From an uncultured Eubacteriales bacterium (lineage in GTDB: Bacteria; Bacillota; Clostridia; Christensenellales; Aristaeellaceae), in the NCBI GenBank assembly GCA_900315585.1, contig OMZP01000003.1:1-64000 (forward strand): 64,000 nt of DNA. The letters are read 5' to 3'. Position 1 is the stretch's first letter; each line of letters starts with the position of its first letter. The notes beneath the pieces are model-generated. The model searched no databases. It was given only the letters and a program-made list of their open reading frames with translations, and had not been told where the DNA came from. Below, in pieces: positions 22,942 through 29,938 of this stretch. The position numbers were made by a program, and so were the translations under genes.

Positions 22942-23094
22942 CAAAAATGGTGTTCCCCGGGGGAAGGGGTGCCCTATCGGCGCTAACGCGCCACTTCCCC
23001 ACTGCGGTGGGGAAGCTTTTGGGTGGTGCGGACGCCATGAATGGCGTCCCTGCGGGGAATTGACATCCCCTGCAGGGAATGAATGCTATGGGCA
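22942..23094. repeat. GGCTTCCCC-type element and palindrome
   Basis: An inverted relative of the element at 4138-4195 (CTTCCCCACTGCGGTGGGGAAG, about 23001-23022, with GGCGCTAACGCGCC beside it), then GGACGCCAT/ATGGCGTCC with CCTGCGG (about 23030-23056). Confidence 0.65.
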
Positions 23095-24705
23095 TCACAT
23101 CACCGGCGCGAAGACCTTGAGCAGCCAGCCGGCGAGGCGGTAGGACAGCTTGATGTCCTTGAGGTCCTCTATGTGGATTTCCTGGCTCTGGGCGATGGTC
23201 GCCTGGAAGTCCCTCTCCACGTCCAGCACGGCGGGCATGTCCCGCAGGTAGGCCGCGCACTCAAAGTGCAGGTACAGGCTGCGGTAGTCCAGGTTGATGG
23301 TGCCCACCACGGCCTTGCAGTCGTCGGAGACGAAGGTCTTGGCGTGGACGAAGCCGGGGGTGTATTCGTAGATGCGCACGCCCGCCTCCAGCAGCTCCGC
23401 GTAGTGGGTCTTGGCCAGGGCGAAGGCGTACTTCTTGTCGGGGATGTGGGGCAGCAGGATGGACACCTCCACGCCCCGCTTGGCGGCGAAGGTGATGGCG
23501 GTGGACATCTCGCTGTCCAGGATCAGGTAGGGGGTCATGATGTGCACGTAGTGCTGGGCCCGGTTCAGGATGTCGATGTACACCATCTCGCCCACCCGCT
23601 CGTTGTCCAGGGGGCTGTCGCCGTAGGGCAGCACCCAGCCGGGGCGCTTCACGGCGGGCACGGGGGCGTCCAGGTAGCGGGCGAAGGCGTCCCCGGCCTC
23701 GTCCACGTTCCACATCTGGAGGAACATCAGCGTGAAGGAGCGCACGGCCTCGCCCTCCAGGCGGATGGACACGTCCTTCCAGTGGCCGAAGCGGGAGCCG
23801 ATGTTGATGTACTCGTCCGCCAGGTTCACCCCGCCGGTGTAGGCCACCCTTCCGTCGATGACCAGAATTTTCCGGTGATCCCGGTTGTTGTAGTGGGTGG
23901 AGATCATGGGCCGGATGGGGGCGAACATCTTGCAGGGGATGCCCAGCTTTTTCAGCATTTCCGGATACCGATAGGGCAGGCGGAAGATGGCGCAGGTGCC
24001 GTCGTACATCACGCGCACCTCCACGCCCTCCTTCAGCTTGTCCTCCAAAATCTTCAGCACCCGGCCCCACATGGTGCCCTCGTCGATGATGAAGAACTCC
24101 AGGAAGATGAAGTCCCTGGCCCGCTTCAAATCCTCCAGCATGGCCTCCAGGGATTCCTCGCCGCTGGAGAGATACTTCACGTCCGTGTTGCCGTAGACGG
24201 GGTAGCGGCCGTGCTGCCAGGCGTAACGGGTCAGCCCCGCCAGCTCCGGCGCGGCCTCGAGCATCGCCTCCGGCTGGGGCGGTTCCTCGGGCAGGAACGC
24301 CGCGGTCTCCTCCATCAGCGCGCTCAGCCGCCGGTGCAGCACCCGATGGCCCACCTCCAGCTCCACAAAAAAGTACAGCGCCACCCCCAGGGCCGGGGCC
24401 AGCACCATCAGCAGAATCCAGGTGATCTTCGTGGTGGGCTCGGATCGCTTGTTCACCAGATGCAGGATCAGCCCGCCGTACAGCACCAGCACGAAGGCAT
24501 AGTAGTACGGCAGCCATGCGCGCAGCGAGCTGAACAGCAGCGCCAGCAGCGTGATTTGCGCCACCAGCGTCAGAACCACCAGCATCGTGCGGCCGAAGAT
24601 CACGTTCAATATGCCGCGCTTGCTCTTTTGCAGGAGCAGATGGCGCTCGTCGGATTCCTGAGCACTGCGGGCGCGGATTTTTTCCTTCTCATTCTCTGGT
24701 TGCAT
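23095..24705 (-). CDS. cls: Cardiolipin synthase (phospholipase D family)
   Basis: The 536-residue protein has two N-terminal membrane helices plus a third near residue 90 (KITWILLMVLAPALGVALYF, the PLDc_N segment), then two HKD catalytic motifs: DHRKILVIDGRVAYTGGVN and VHAKTFVSDDCKAVVGTIN. Enzymes of this kind join two phosphatidylglycerols into cardiolipin at the membrane. LSSGEESLEAML and FIFLEFFIIDEG are characteristic. The 30-40 residue basic N-terminus before the first helix is slightly longer than usual. ATG 24705 has AGGAA upstream. It is monocistronic. Confidence 0.92.
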   Translation of the reverse strand: MQPENEKEKIRARSAQESDERHLLLQKSKRGILNVIFGRTMLVVLTLVAQITLLALLFSSLRAWLPYYYAFVLVLYGGLILHLVNKRSEPTTKITWILLMVLAPALGVALYFFVELEVGHRVLHRRLSALMEETAAFLPEEPPQPEAMLEAAPELAGLTRYAWQHGRYPVYGNTDVKYLSSGEESLEAMLEDLKRARDFIFLEFFIIDEGTMWGRVLKILEDKLKEGVEVRVMYDGTCAIFRLPYRYPEMLKKLGIPCKMFAPIRPMISTHYNNRDHRKILVIDGRVAYTGGVNLADEYINIGSRFGHWKDVSIRLEGEAVRSFTLMFLQMWNVDEAGDAFARYLDAPVPAVKRPGWVLPYGDSPLDNERVGEMVYIDILNRAQHYVHIMTPYLILDSEMSTAITFAAKRGVEVSILLPHIPDKKYAFALAKTHYAELLEAGVRIYEYTPGFVHAKTFVSDDCKAVVGTINLDYRSLYLHFECAAYLRDMPAVLDVERDFQATIAQSQEIHIEDLKDIKLSYRLAGWLLKVFAPVM

Positions 24706-24763
24706 TGTCGTTCCTGAATGTTATTGCATAATGGTCGGGGACCGTTGACCGTTTTCGATTGGC

Positions 24764-24979
24764 CTTCCCCTATGGGGAAGGTGGATTTCGGTGAAATTGC
24801 TTGCAATTTTGCCGAAAGACGGATGAGGTCTCTGCGGACGGGCAGAGCGCCTGCATCGCGGCAGAGGCGCGAAGCGGAGTGCCAGGGGACCTCATCCGCC
24901 CCTTCGGGGCACCTTCCCCATAGGGGAAGGCTATGAATCCGGCATTTCCTAATCCCTAATCCCTGCTCCCTAATCCCTC
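24764..24979. repeat. CCTTCCCC element (about 170 bp) and single heptamer arm
   Basis: The element has inverted ends CCTTCCCCTATGGGGAAGG at both sides (about 24764 and 24912), with GATGAGGTC/GACCTCATC inside. Next to it is one arm of 7-mers, CTAATCC repeated with a CTGCTCC variant (24944-24979), that runs up to the stop codon of the MarR gene. No opposing arm is seen. Confidence 0.75.
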
Positions 24980-25417
24980 TCACGCCAAATTGCCGAGCAA
25001 CTTGTACAGGATGCTGTACAGCTGTCCGGCGTCGTCGGGGGAGAGGCAGAGGCATTGGCCCACCTGGGCGGGGATGTCCGCCGCCCGGGCCTTCAGGGCG
25101 CGGCCGGCGTCGGTGATGGCCACGCAGAGGTTGCGCTCGTCCTCATGGGAGCGGCTGCGGGTGACCAGCCCCTTCTCCTCCAGCTTCTTGATGACCGGCG
25201 TCAGCGTGCCGGAATCCAGGTGCAGCCGTTCGCCGATGGCCTTGCTGGTGGTCTCGCCCGCCTCCCAGAGCACCATCATCGTGACGTACTGGGTGTAGGT
25301 CAGGTCGATGGCGTCCAGGAAGGGCTTGTAACGCTTCATCACCTCGCGGGCGCAGGCGTAGAGGGGAAAGCACAGCTGGTTGTCCAGCAGCAGCGGGTCG
25401 CGGTTGGGCGCGTCCAC
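24980..25417 (-). CDS. MarR/OhrR-family transcriptional regulator
   Basis: The 145-residue protein contains a winged helix (TYTQYVTMMVLWEAGE, SKAIGERLHLDSGTLTPVIK then KLEEKGLV). LLLDNQLCFPLYACAREV is the OhrR-type N-terminus with the redox-sensing Cys position (QLCF). It is likely a peroxide- or thiol-responsive repressor. No ATG gives the full domain; I chose GTG 25417, two bases after the flavodoxin stop, with GGGAG ten bases upstream. It closes a three-gene minus-strand operon with TSCPD and flavodoxin genes. A palindrome over the operon promoter (26145-26155) could be its operator. Confidence 0.85.
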   Translation of the reverse strand: MDAPNRDPLLLDNQLCFPLYACAREVMKRYKPFLDAIDLTYTQYVTMMVLWEAGETTSKAIGERLHLDSGTLTPVIKKLEEKGLVTRSRSHEDERNLCVAITDAGRALKARAADIPAQVGQCLCLSPDDAGQLYSILYKLLGNLA

Positions 25418-25419
25418 GG

Positions 25420-25842
25420 TCAGGTCACTCCCAGAATCTTGATCTGCTTCTTCGCGAAGTCCGCCGCGTCGGCGCAATCCTGGTCGTTGGGGCGGTTCTT
25501 GTTGAAGAACAGCCACTGGCCCTTGCACTGGAAGAACATCTCGGCGGTCTTCACAGCCTGGGCCGCCGCGGCGGACTTGATGGCCGGGAAGGTGCTCTTT
25601 CCGGTGCAGGCGCTGCCGAACACCACGATCTTGCCGATGTTCCGGGCGTTGTCCGCGATGAACTTCGTGACCGCCGGGTCGGGCTTGCCGCCGTAAACGC
25701 TGGCACCCAGGAACACCACGTCGGCGTACTTCTCCAGGGGCTGATCCACCGTCTTGCACTCGGCGTCCACGGCCTTGGCGATGGCCTCGGCCAGCTTTTT
25801 GGTGCCGCCATTCTTGCTGTAATAGCGCACGTCAATTCTCAT
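25420..25842 (-). CDS. Flavodoxin-like protein
   Basis: The 140-residue protein has a flavodoxin fold: RYYSKNGGTKKLAEAIAKAV is the phosphate-binding N-terminal loop, VVFLGASVYGGKPDP the second FMN loop and IVVFGSACTGKSTFP the third. It is short and resembles flavodoxin domains that work with oxidative-stress or NAD(P)H reductases. GGGAG precedes ATG 25842. Being in an operon with an OhrR-like regulator suggests a redox role; partner proteins are not visible. Confidence 0.85.
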   Translation of the reverse strand: MRIDVRYYSKNGGTKKLAEAIAKAVDAECKTVDQPLEKYADVVFLGASVYGGKPDPAVTKFIADNARNIGKIVVFGSACTGKSTFPAIKSAAAAQAVKTAEMFFQCKGQWLFFNKNRPNDQDCADAADFAKKQIKILGVT

Positions 25843-25847
25843 GGTTG

Positions 25848-26111
25848 TTATGCTCCCTTCTTTTCTTGTTCATAGGCCCTGCGCACCACTCGCGCCAGCT
25901 GATCGGCGCAGGAGGTGGGCCTTTGGCCGCACAGGTTGCCCAGCAGGTATTCCTCGATCTTCTCCACGGTCCAGCCGTTCACCAGCTTGGAGATGGCCTT
26001 CAGGTTGCCGTTGCAGCCGCCTTCAAACTGAATGTTGGTGACCACGTCGCCGTCCAGGTCAAAGCGGATGAGCCGGGAGCAGGTCATCTGGGTGGGCATG
26101 TCGTGATGCAT
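25848..26111 (-). CDS. TSCPD-domain protein (TIGR03905-like)
   Basis: The 87-residue protein matches the small TSCPD family: CSRLIRFDLDGDVVTNIQFE, GGCNGNLKAISKLVNGW and CGQRPTSCADQLARVV. Three conserved Cys suggest a metal or redox site; related domains occur at the end of vitamin-B12-dependent ribonucleotide reductases. Function is unknown. ATG 26111 follows GGAGG by nine bases; the longer frame upstream crosses the promoter. It is the first gene of the operon with flavodoxin and MarR genes. Confidence 0.82.
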   Translation of the reverse strand: MHHDMPTQMTCSRLIRFDLDGDVVTNIQFEGGCNGNLKAISKLVNGWTVEKIEEYLLGNLCGQRPTSCADQLARVVRRAYEQEKKGA

Positions 26112-26144
26112 ATGGATTCGCCTCCACGAGAAAAAATTAATTGT

Positions 26145-26182
26145 ATCAAATTGATTGTAGAACCCGCAGCCCCGTTTGTCAA
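26145..26182 (-). promoter_or_regulatory. Promoter and candidate MarR operator
   Basis: Minus strand: TTGACA (26177-26182), 17 bp, TACAAT (26154-26159). The palindrome ATCAAATTGAT (26145-26155) overlaps the end of the -10, and A/T-rich palindromes of this kind are typical OhrR/MarR sites. A second TACAAT is at 26140-26145. Confidence 0.65.
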
Positions 26183-26215
26183 TAGGAGGAAAGGTTAGGA
26201 GTAGGTTAAGCGCAG

Positions 26216-26366
26216 GCCTTCCCCTTTGGGGAAGGTGGCATTTGCGAAGCAAATGACGGATGAGGTCGATTTTCGTAGTATCGATGGGAGTGCGTATTCG
26301 ACCTCATCCGCCTCGCTAACGGCGCCCAAGGCACCGGCTCGGCACCTTCCCCAGAGGGGAAGGCTT
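26216..26366. repeat. CCTTCCCC element (about 150 bp)
   Basis: Ends GCCTTCCCCTTTGGGGAAGG and CCTTCCCCAGAGGGGAAGGC enclose CATTTGCGAAGCAAATG and GATGAGGTCGA/TCGACCTCATC-type arms. It lies in the 260-bp gap between greA and the TSCPD operon promoter; no gene is seen. Confidence 0.78.
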
Positions 26367-26372
26367 ATTGAC

Positions 26373-26876
26373 CTAATAGCTGCTGATGGGCAGGGTGTCG
26401 TCGTCCTGGCCCTTGGTGACGGAGAGGATTCGGACATAGTACTGAATGTCGTCGTTCACCTTCACCAGCGCCCGATCGCCCACCCGGCGGCCCATCACGG
26501 CGCGGCCCAGGGGGCTCTCCTTGCTGATGATGCCGTTCACGGCGTCCTCCCGCAGGGTGGTCATCAGGGTGATGGTCTCCCGCTCGCCGTCCTCCTCGTA
26601 TTCGATCTCCACCTTGTCAAACAGCCCCGCCACGCCCTCGCGGGTGTCGGACTGGATCACCTTGGCGGTGGCGATCATGCGCCGCAGGTAGCGCAGGCGG
26701 CTGTCGCAGCGGCGCAGCTCCTGCTTGGCGGCCTTGTATTCATAGTTTTCGCTGAGATCGCCGAAGCCGCGGGCGGTCTGCAGATCCTCGATGCACTTCG
26801 GGCGCACCACCCGCATGCGGTAGTCGATTTCCTCCTGCATCTTGCGAATATCGACCTCGGTCAGTTCGTTGTACAT
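26373..26876 (-). CDS. greA: GreA/GreB-family transcription elongation factor
   Basis: The 167-residue protein has the N-terminal coiled-coil hairpin with GFGDLSENYEYKAAKQELRR, the signature whose acidic tip enters the RNA polymerase channel, and a C-terminal FKBP-like domain (ISKESPLGRAVMGRRVGDR). It stimulates cleavage of RNA in arrested polymerase. Length is normal. It lies seven bases after the iron-sulfur flavoprotein gene and is probably co-transcribed from 27532-27560. A second GreA elsewhere in the genome cannot be excluded. Confidence 0.92.
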   Translation of the reverse strand: MYNELTEVDIRKMQEEIDYRMRVVRPKCIEDLQTARGFGDLSENYEYKAAKQELRRCDSRLRYLRRMIATAKVIQSDTREGVAGLFDKVEIEYEEDGERETITLMTTLREDAVNGIISKESPLGRAVMGRRVGDRALVKVNDDIQYYVRILSVTKGQDDDTLPISSY

Positions 26877-26883
26877 TCTTGCA

Positions 26884-27501
26884 TCACCTGATAAAATTCG
26901 TCATCGGTCCCTTTTCCACTTCCGGCAGGCCATACCGCTCCCTGCCCAGGGCGATGCTCTTCATCAGGAAGGCCATGTTCCGGGCCAGGGTGCGCAGGGT
27001 GCGCAGGCCCTCCTCGTCCTGTTCGGCCTCGCCGGGGGCCATGCCGTGGAGGCTGTTCCAGTAGCGGCTGGAGGCCACGGGCATGCCGGAGATGGTGAAG
27101 TACTTGTTCAGCCGGTCGAAGGTGGCGGAAGCGCCGCCCCGGCGGCACACCACCGCCGCCGCGCCCACCTTCATGGTCTTGTCGAAGGAGGTGGAGTAGA
27201 ACAGGCGATCCAGGAACGCGGTGACGGTGGCGTTGGGGCCGGCGTAGTACACCGGGCTGCCCACCACCAGGCCGTCCGCCGCCTTCAGCTTCGCCGCGGC
27301 CTCGTTCACCCCATCGTCGAACACGCACTGGCCCTTCTTCGCGCAGCCGTTGCAGGCCACGCAGCCGCGGATGGCCTGGTTGCCCACGTGGAGCGTCTCG
27401 GTCTCGATGCCCTGGGCGTGGAACACGGCCTCCATCTCCCTGAGGCCCAGGGCCGTGTTGCCGTTCGGCCTGGGGCTGCCGTTGATCAGCAATACCTTCA
27501 T
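26884..27501 (-). CDS. Iron-sulfur flavoprotein / NADPH-dependent FMN reductase family
   Basis: The 205-residue protein begins MKVLLINGSPRPNGNTALG, the FMN phosphate loop of flavodoxin-like reductases. RGCVACNGCAKKGQCVFDD holds a compact C-x2-C-x2-C-x5-C motif, as in archaeal and clostridial iron-sulfur flavoproteins, so a 4Fe-4S cluster next to FMN is likely. VVGSPVYYAGPNATVTAFLD is the second flavin loop. Such proteins take part in electron transfer or oxygen detoxification. ATG 27501 with GGAGGAG upstream is clear. It forms an operon with greA. Confidence 0.87.
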   Translation of the reverse strand: MKVLLINGSPRPNGNTALGLREMEAVFHAQGIETETLHVGNQAIRGCVACNGCAKKGQCVFDDGVNEAAAKLKAADGLVVGSPVYYAGPNATVTAFLDRLFYSTSFDKTMKVGAAAVVCRRGGASATFDRLNKYFTISGMPVASSRYWNSLHGMAPGEAEQDEEGLRTLRTLARNMAFLMKSIALGRERYGLPEVEKGPMTNFIR

Positions 27502-27531
27502 GAAAACTCCTCCAACCTTTATATTTTCTAT

Positions 27532-27560
27532 ATTATACACCGGCGGCAATCGCCCGTCAA
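27532..27560 (-). promoter_or_regulatory. Promoter for the iron-sulfur flavoprotein-greA operon
   Basis: Minus strand: TTGACG (27555-27560), 17 bp, TATAAT (27532-27537), about 30 bp before ATG 27501. Its -35 is four bases from the divergent -35 at 27565. Confidence 0.82.
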
Positions 27561-27564
27561 ACGA

Positions 27565-27593
27565 TTGAAGGATATTCCCGAACGTGGTACAAT
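27565..27593 (+). promoter_or_regulatory. Promoter for the TtcA-like gene
   Basis: TTGAAG (27565-27570), 17 bp, TACAAT (27588-27593), 32 bp before ATG 27625. It is back-to-back with the minus-strand promoter at 27532-27560. Confidence 0.78.
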
Positions 27594-27624
27594 AGCACCG
27601 AGAAAAGACCCGGAGGAACGAGCC

Positions 27625-28479
27625 ATGAGCCGAGAATTGACGCCCTGCCAGCTGATCGAGCGCAGCATCCAGAAGAAGTATCGCAAGGAGCTCTGGACTC
27701 CCTTCGTCGCCGCCGTGAAGCGATATGAGCTGATTCAGGCCGGGGACCGCATCGCCGTGTGCGTGTCCGGGGGGAAGGACTCCATGCTGCTGGCGAAGCT
27801 GATGCAGCTACTCCAGCGGCACAGCGACGTGCCCTTCGGGCTGGAATTCCTGGTGATGGATCCGGGCTACGCCCCGGCGAACCGCCGCCAGATCGAGATG
27901 AACGCACAGAAGCTGGGCATTCCGGTGACGATCTTCGAGACGGACATCTTCGACGTGACCGTCTCCGTGGAGAAAAACCCCTGCTACCTCTGCGCCCGGA
28001 TGCGCCGGGGCCACCTCTACAGCCATGCCCGGGAGCTGGGCTGCAACAAAATCGCCCTGGGGCACCACTTCAACGACGTGATCGAGACCACCGTGATGGG
28101 CATGTTCTGGGGGGCGCAGCTGCAGGGCATGATGCCGAAGGTGCGCTCGAAGAACTTCGAGGGCATGGAGCTGATCCGGCCCCTGTACTGTGTCCACGAG
28201 GAGGACATCCTGGCCTGGAAGCGATACAACGGACTGGAGTTCTTGCAGTGCGCCTGCCGGTTCACCGAGGCCGTGCACGCCAGCGGCGACGGCGTGGGCG
28301 AATCCAAGCGGCAGGAGGTCAAGCAGCTTTTACGGACCCTGCGCCGGGACAACCCCGACATCGAAAAGAGCGTGTTCAACGCCATCCACGCCGTCTGCCT
28401 CGACACCTTCCCCGCCTGGAAGAGCAGGGGGGAGGAGCATACGTTTTTGGAGGAGTACGGGAGCGGGAATGAGAAATGA
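27625..28479 (+). CDS. TtcA-like tRNA 2-thiolation ATPase
   Basis: The 284-residue protein has the PP-loop SGGKDSMLLAKLMQ, followed by PCYLCARMRRG (CxxC) and QCACRF; in TtcA three Cys hold a 4Fe-4S cluster. LGHHFNDVIETTVMGMFWGAQL matches TtcA/TilS-type enzymes. TtcA places sulfur on tRNA cytidine 32; Firmicute homologues are less well studied, so the target base is uncertain. I use ATG 27625 behind GGAGG; the frame is open far upstream, but those codons lie in the opposite gene. The C-terminal tail is encoded partly in a heptamer repeat arm. Confidence 0.86.
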   Translation: MSRELTPCQLIERSIQKKYRKELWTPFVAAVKRYELIQAGDRIAVCVSGGKDSMLLAKLMQLLQRHSDVPFGLEFLVMDPGYAPANRRQIEMNAQKLGIPVTIFETDIFDVTVSVEKNPCYLCARMRRGHLYSHARELGCNKIALGHHFNDVIETTVMGMFWGAQLQGMMPKVRSKNFEGMELIRPLYCVHEEDILAWKRYNGLEFLQCACRFTEAVHASGDGVGESKRQEVKQLLRTLRRDNPDIEKSVFNAIHAVCLDTFPAWKSRGEEHTFLEEYGSGNEK

Positions 28480-28558
28480 AAAATGAAGAATGAAAAATGA
28501 AGAATGGGGAATGGAGAATGGGCAAATCCCTTCGGGATTTGCCCATTCTCCTCATTCG
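28465..28558. repeat. Heptamer array (AGAATGA unit) with 15-bp hairpin
   Basis: A long left arm of eight to nine 7-mers (GAAATGA, AAAATGA, AGAATGA, AGAATGG; 28465-28530) ends in GAATGGGCAAATCCC (28516-28530), which pairs over 15 bp with GGGATTTGCCCATTC (28534-28548). The right arm is only two units and runs into the ogt 3' end. It lies between convergent genes and covers both stop codons, so it likely serves as a two-way terminator. Confidence 0.82.
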
Positions 28559-29025
28559 CTTCCCTCCAGCGCCAGCAGCGCCCGCTTCTTGTCGAGGCCT
28601 GCGGCGTAGCCGGTGAGGCGGCCGCCCGCGCCCAGTACCCGGTGGCAGGGCACGATCAGGGACACGGGGTTTTTGCCCACCGCGCCGCCCACGGCCCGGG
28701 CGGAGGAGGACAGTCTTGCGGCCAGCTCGCCGTAGGTGACGGTTTGTCCGCGGGGGATTTCAAGCAGCGCCGCCCAGACCCGCTCCTGGAAGGGCGTGCC
28801 GCGGAGGGCGAGGGGCGGGGTGAAGTCCGGCATTTCCCCGGCAAAGTAGGCGTCCAGCCAGCGCGCGGCCTCGCGGAACACCGCGAGGTCCTTTGCCTCC
28901 CGCTTCTCCTCCAGTCCGCGGGCGAAGTGCTTCTGACCGTCGAACCACAGGCCGGTGAGGGCTTCGCCGTCGCTGGCCAGGGTAATGCCGCCCAGGGGGG
29001 AGGCGTAGGGGTGGATGTAAGCCAT
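28552..29025 (-). CDS. ogt: Methylated-DNA-[protein]-cysteine S-methyltransferase
   Basis: The 157-residue protein has the active-site motif VPCHRVLG, preceded by GTPFQERVWAALLEIPRGQT and YGELAARL (DNA-binding helix). It removes O6-methylguanine by irreversible transfer to Cys. The N-terminal domain is short, as in Ogt. It starts one base after the upstream HAD gene stop, so both are one operon. Its last codons (LEGSE) abut a heptamer array. Confidence 0.93.
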   Translation of the reverse strand: MAYIHPYASPLGGITLASDGEALTGLWFDGQKHFARGLEEKREAKDLAVFREAARWLDAYFAGEMPDFTPPLALRGTPFQERVWAALLEIPRGQTVTYGELAARLSSSARAVGGAVGKNPVSLIVPCHRVLGAGGRLTGYAAGLDKKRALLALEGSE

Positions 29026-29026
29026 G

Positions 29027-29797
29027 TCAGTCCTCCATGCTGTCCCTGAGCGCGTCCACGATGGTGTCCACCACCTTGGTGGCGCGCTTCTGGCAGATCT
29101 CCGGGGCGTAGGGGAAGGTGTAGGACACGTCGGAGGCGTCCAGCAGCGGCAGGTCGTTGATGGAATCGCCGATGCCGTAGAGGGTGAAGTCCCCCAGGGT
29201 GTCCCGCATGTGGTCCCGCAGGGCCTGCACGCCCTTGCCCTTGCTGCAGCCCTTGGGGGCGATGTCGATCTCGACGACGTTCTGGAAGGCCTCCACCTGG
29301 TCGCCGAAGCGCGCGTTGATGGCGGCGGACAGCCGTGCCGCGTCCTCCAGGCTCTCGGTGTGCACGCTCACCTGGTGGATGAGCCCCTTGGGCGCGTCGT
29401 CCACGCCGGTGATGACGTAGTACTTGCCGGGGTAGTCCATCGGCACGAACACGCAGATGTCCCCCTCCACGTCCAACGTCAGCCGGTAGCCCTTCGGGTT
29501 CAGCTCCTTCACCAGCGCGTCCGCCACGGCCCGGTCCACGCCCCGCTTCAGGATGGGGTTCATGTCGCCGTCCACGATGTTCGCGCCGCTGGAGGTGATG
29601 TAGAAGTCCGGCTTCACCAGGCCGGTGATGAAGGGGGTCAGCCCGCCCACCTGGCGGCCCGTGCACAGGCCGAACAGGTGGCCCGCGGCCTGATACTCGT
29701 GGATCATGTCCACGTTTGCCCGGGGCAGCTTGTCCTCCGCCTTGTAGAAGTACAGCGTGCCGTCAAAGTCGCTGGCAAAGACTTTCTTTTTGCGCAT
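29027..29797 (-). CDS. HAD-superfamily Cof-type sugar-phosphate phosphatase
   Basis: The 256-residue protein has KVFASDFDGTLYF (motif I with nucleophile Asp), GLCTGRQVGGL (motif II Thr region), KGCSKGKGVQAL (Lys) and IGDSINDLPLLDAS (motif IV), with a C2-type cap in between. This is the Cof/YidA group of small phosphatases; substrates vary and cannot be predicted. ATG 29797 follows GGAGGT. It is the first gene of a two-gene operon with ogt. The long overlapping frame on this strand is a shadow. Confidence 0.88.
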   Translation of the reverse strand: MRKKKVFASDFDGTLYFYKAEDKLPRANVDMIHEYQAAGHLFGLCTGRQVGGLTPFITGLVKPDFYITSSGANIVDGDMNPILKRGVDRAVADALVKELNPKGYRLTLDVEGDICVFVPMDYPGKYYVITGVDDAPKGLIHQVSVHTESLEDAARLSAAINARFGDQVEAFQNVVEIDIAPKGCSKGKGVQALRDHMRDTLGDFTLYGIGDSINDLPLLDASDVSYTFPYAPEICQKRATKVVDTIVDALRDSMED

Positions 29798-29826
29798 GGT
29801 ATACCTCCGATTGTGAGCTTATAAAA

Positions 29827-29938
29827 CAGAGTTCAGAGTGGAGAGTTTAGAGTTGAGATAGAGTTAGCCGGAAAGGCGCCTCGTCGTTCTCAGGCCATTC
29901 AATCTAAACTCTAAACTCTGAACTCTCAACTCTTATAG
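29827..29938. repeat. Inverted heptamer array (AGAGTTT-like unit)
   Basis: Left arm: CAGAGTT, CAGAGTG, GAGAGTT, TAGAGTT (29827-29867); right arm: CTAAACT twice, CTGAACT, CTCAACT (29901-29938), complementary. The right arm reaches the stop codon of the GH32 gene. Confidence 0.85.

Noticed and set aside
26842-27624. N-terminal extension of the TtcA-like protein to 545 residues
   Set aside because: The extra codons lie over the flavoprotein gene and the divergent promoters; ATG 27625 has a ribosome site and fits family length.
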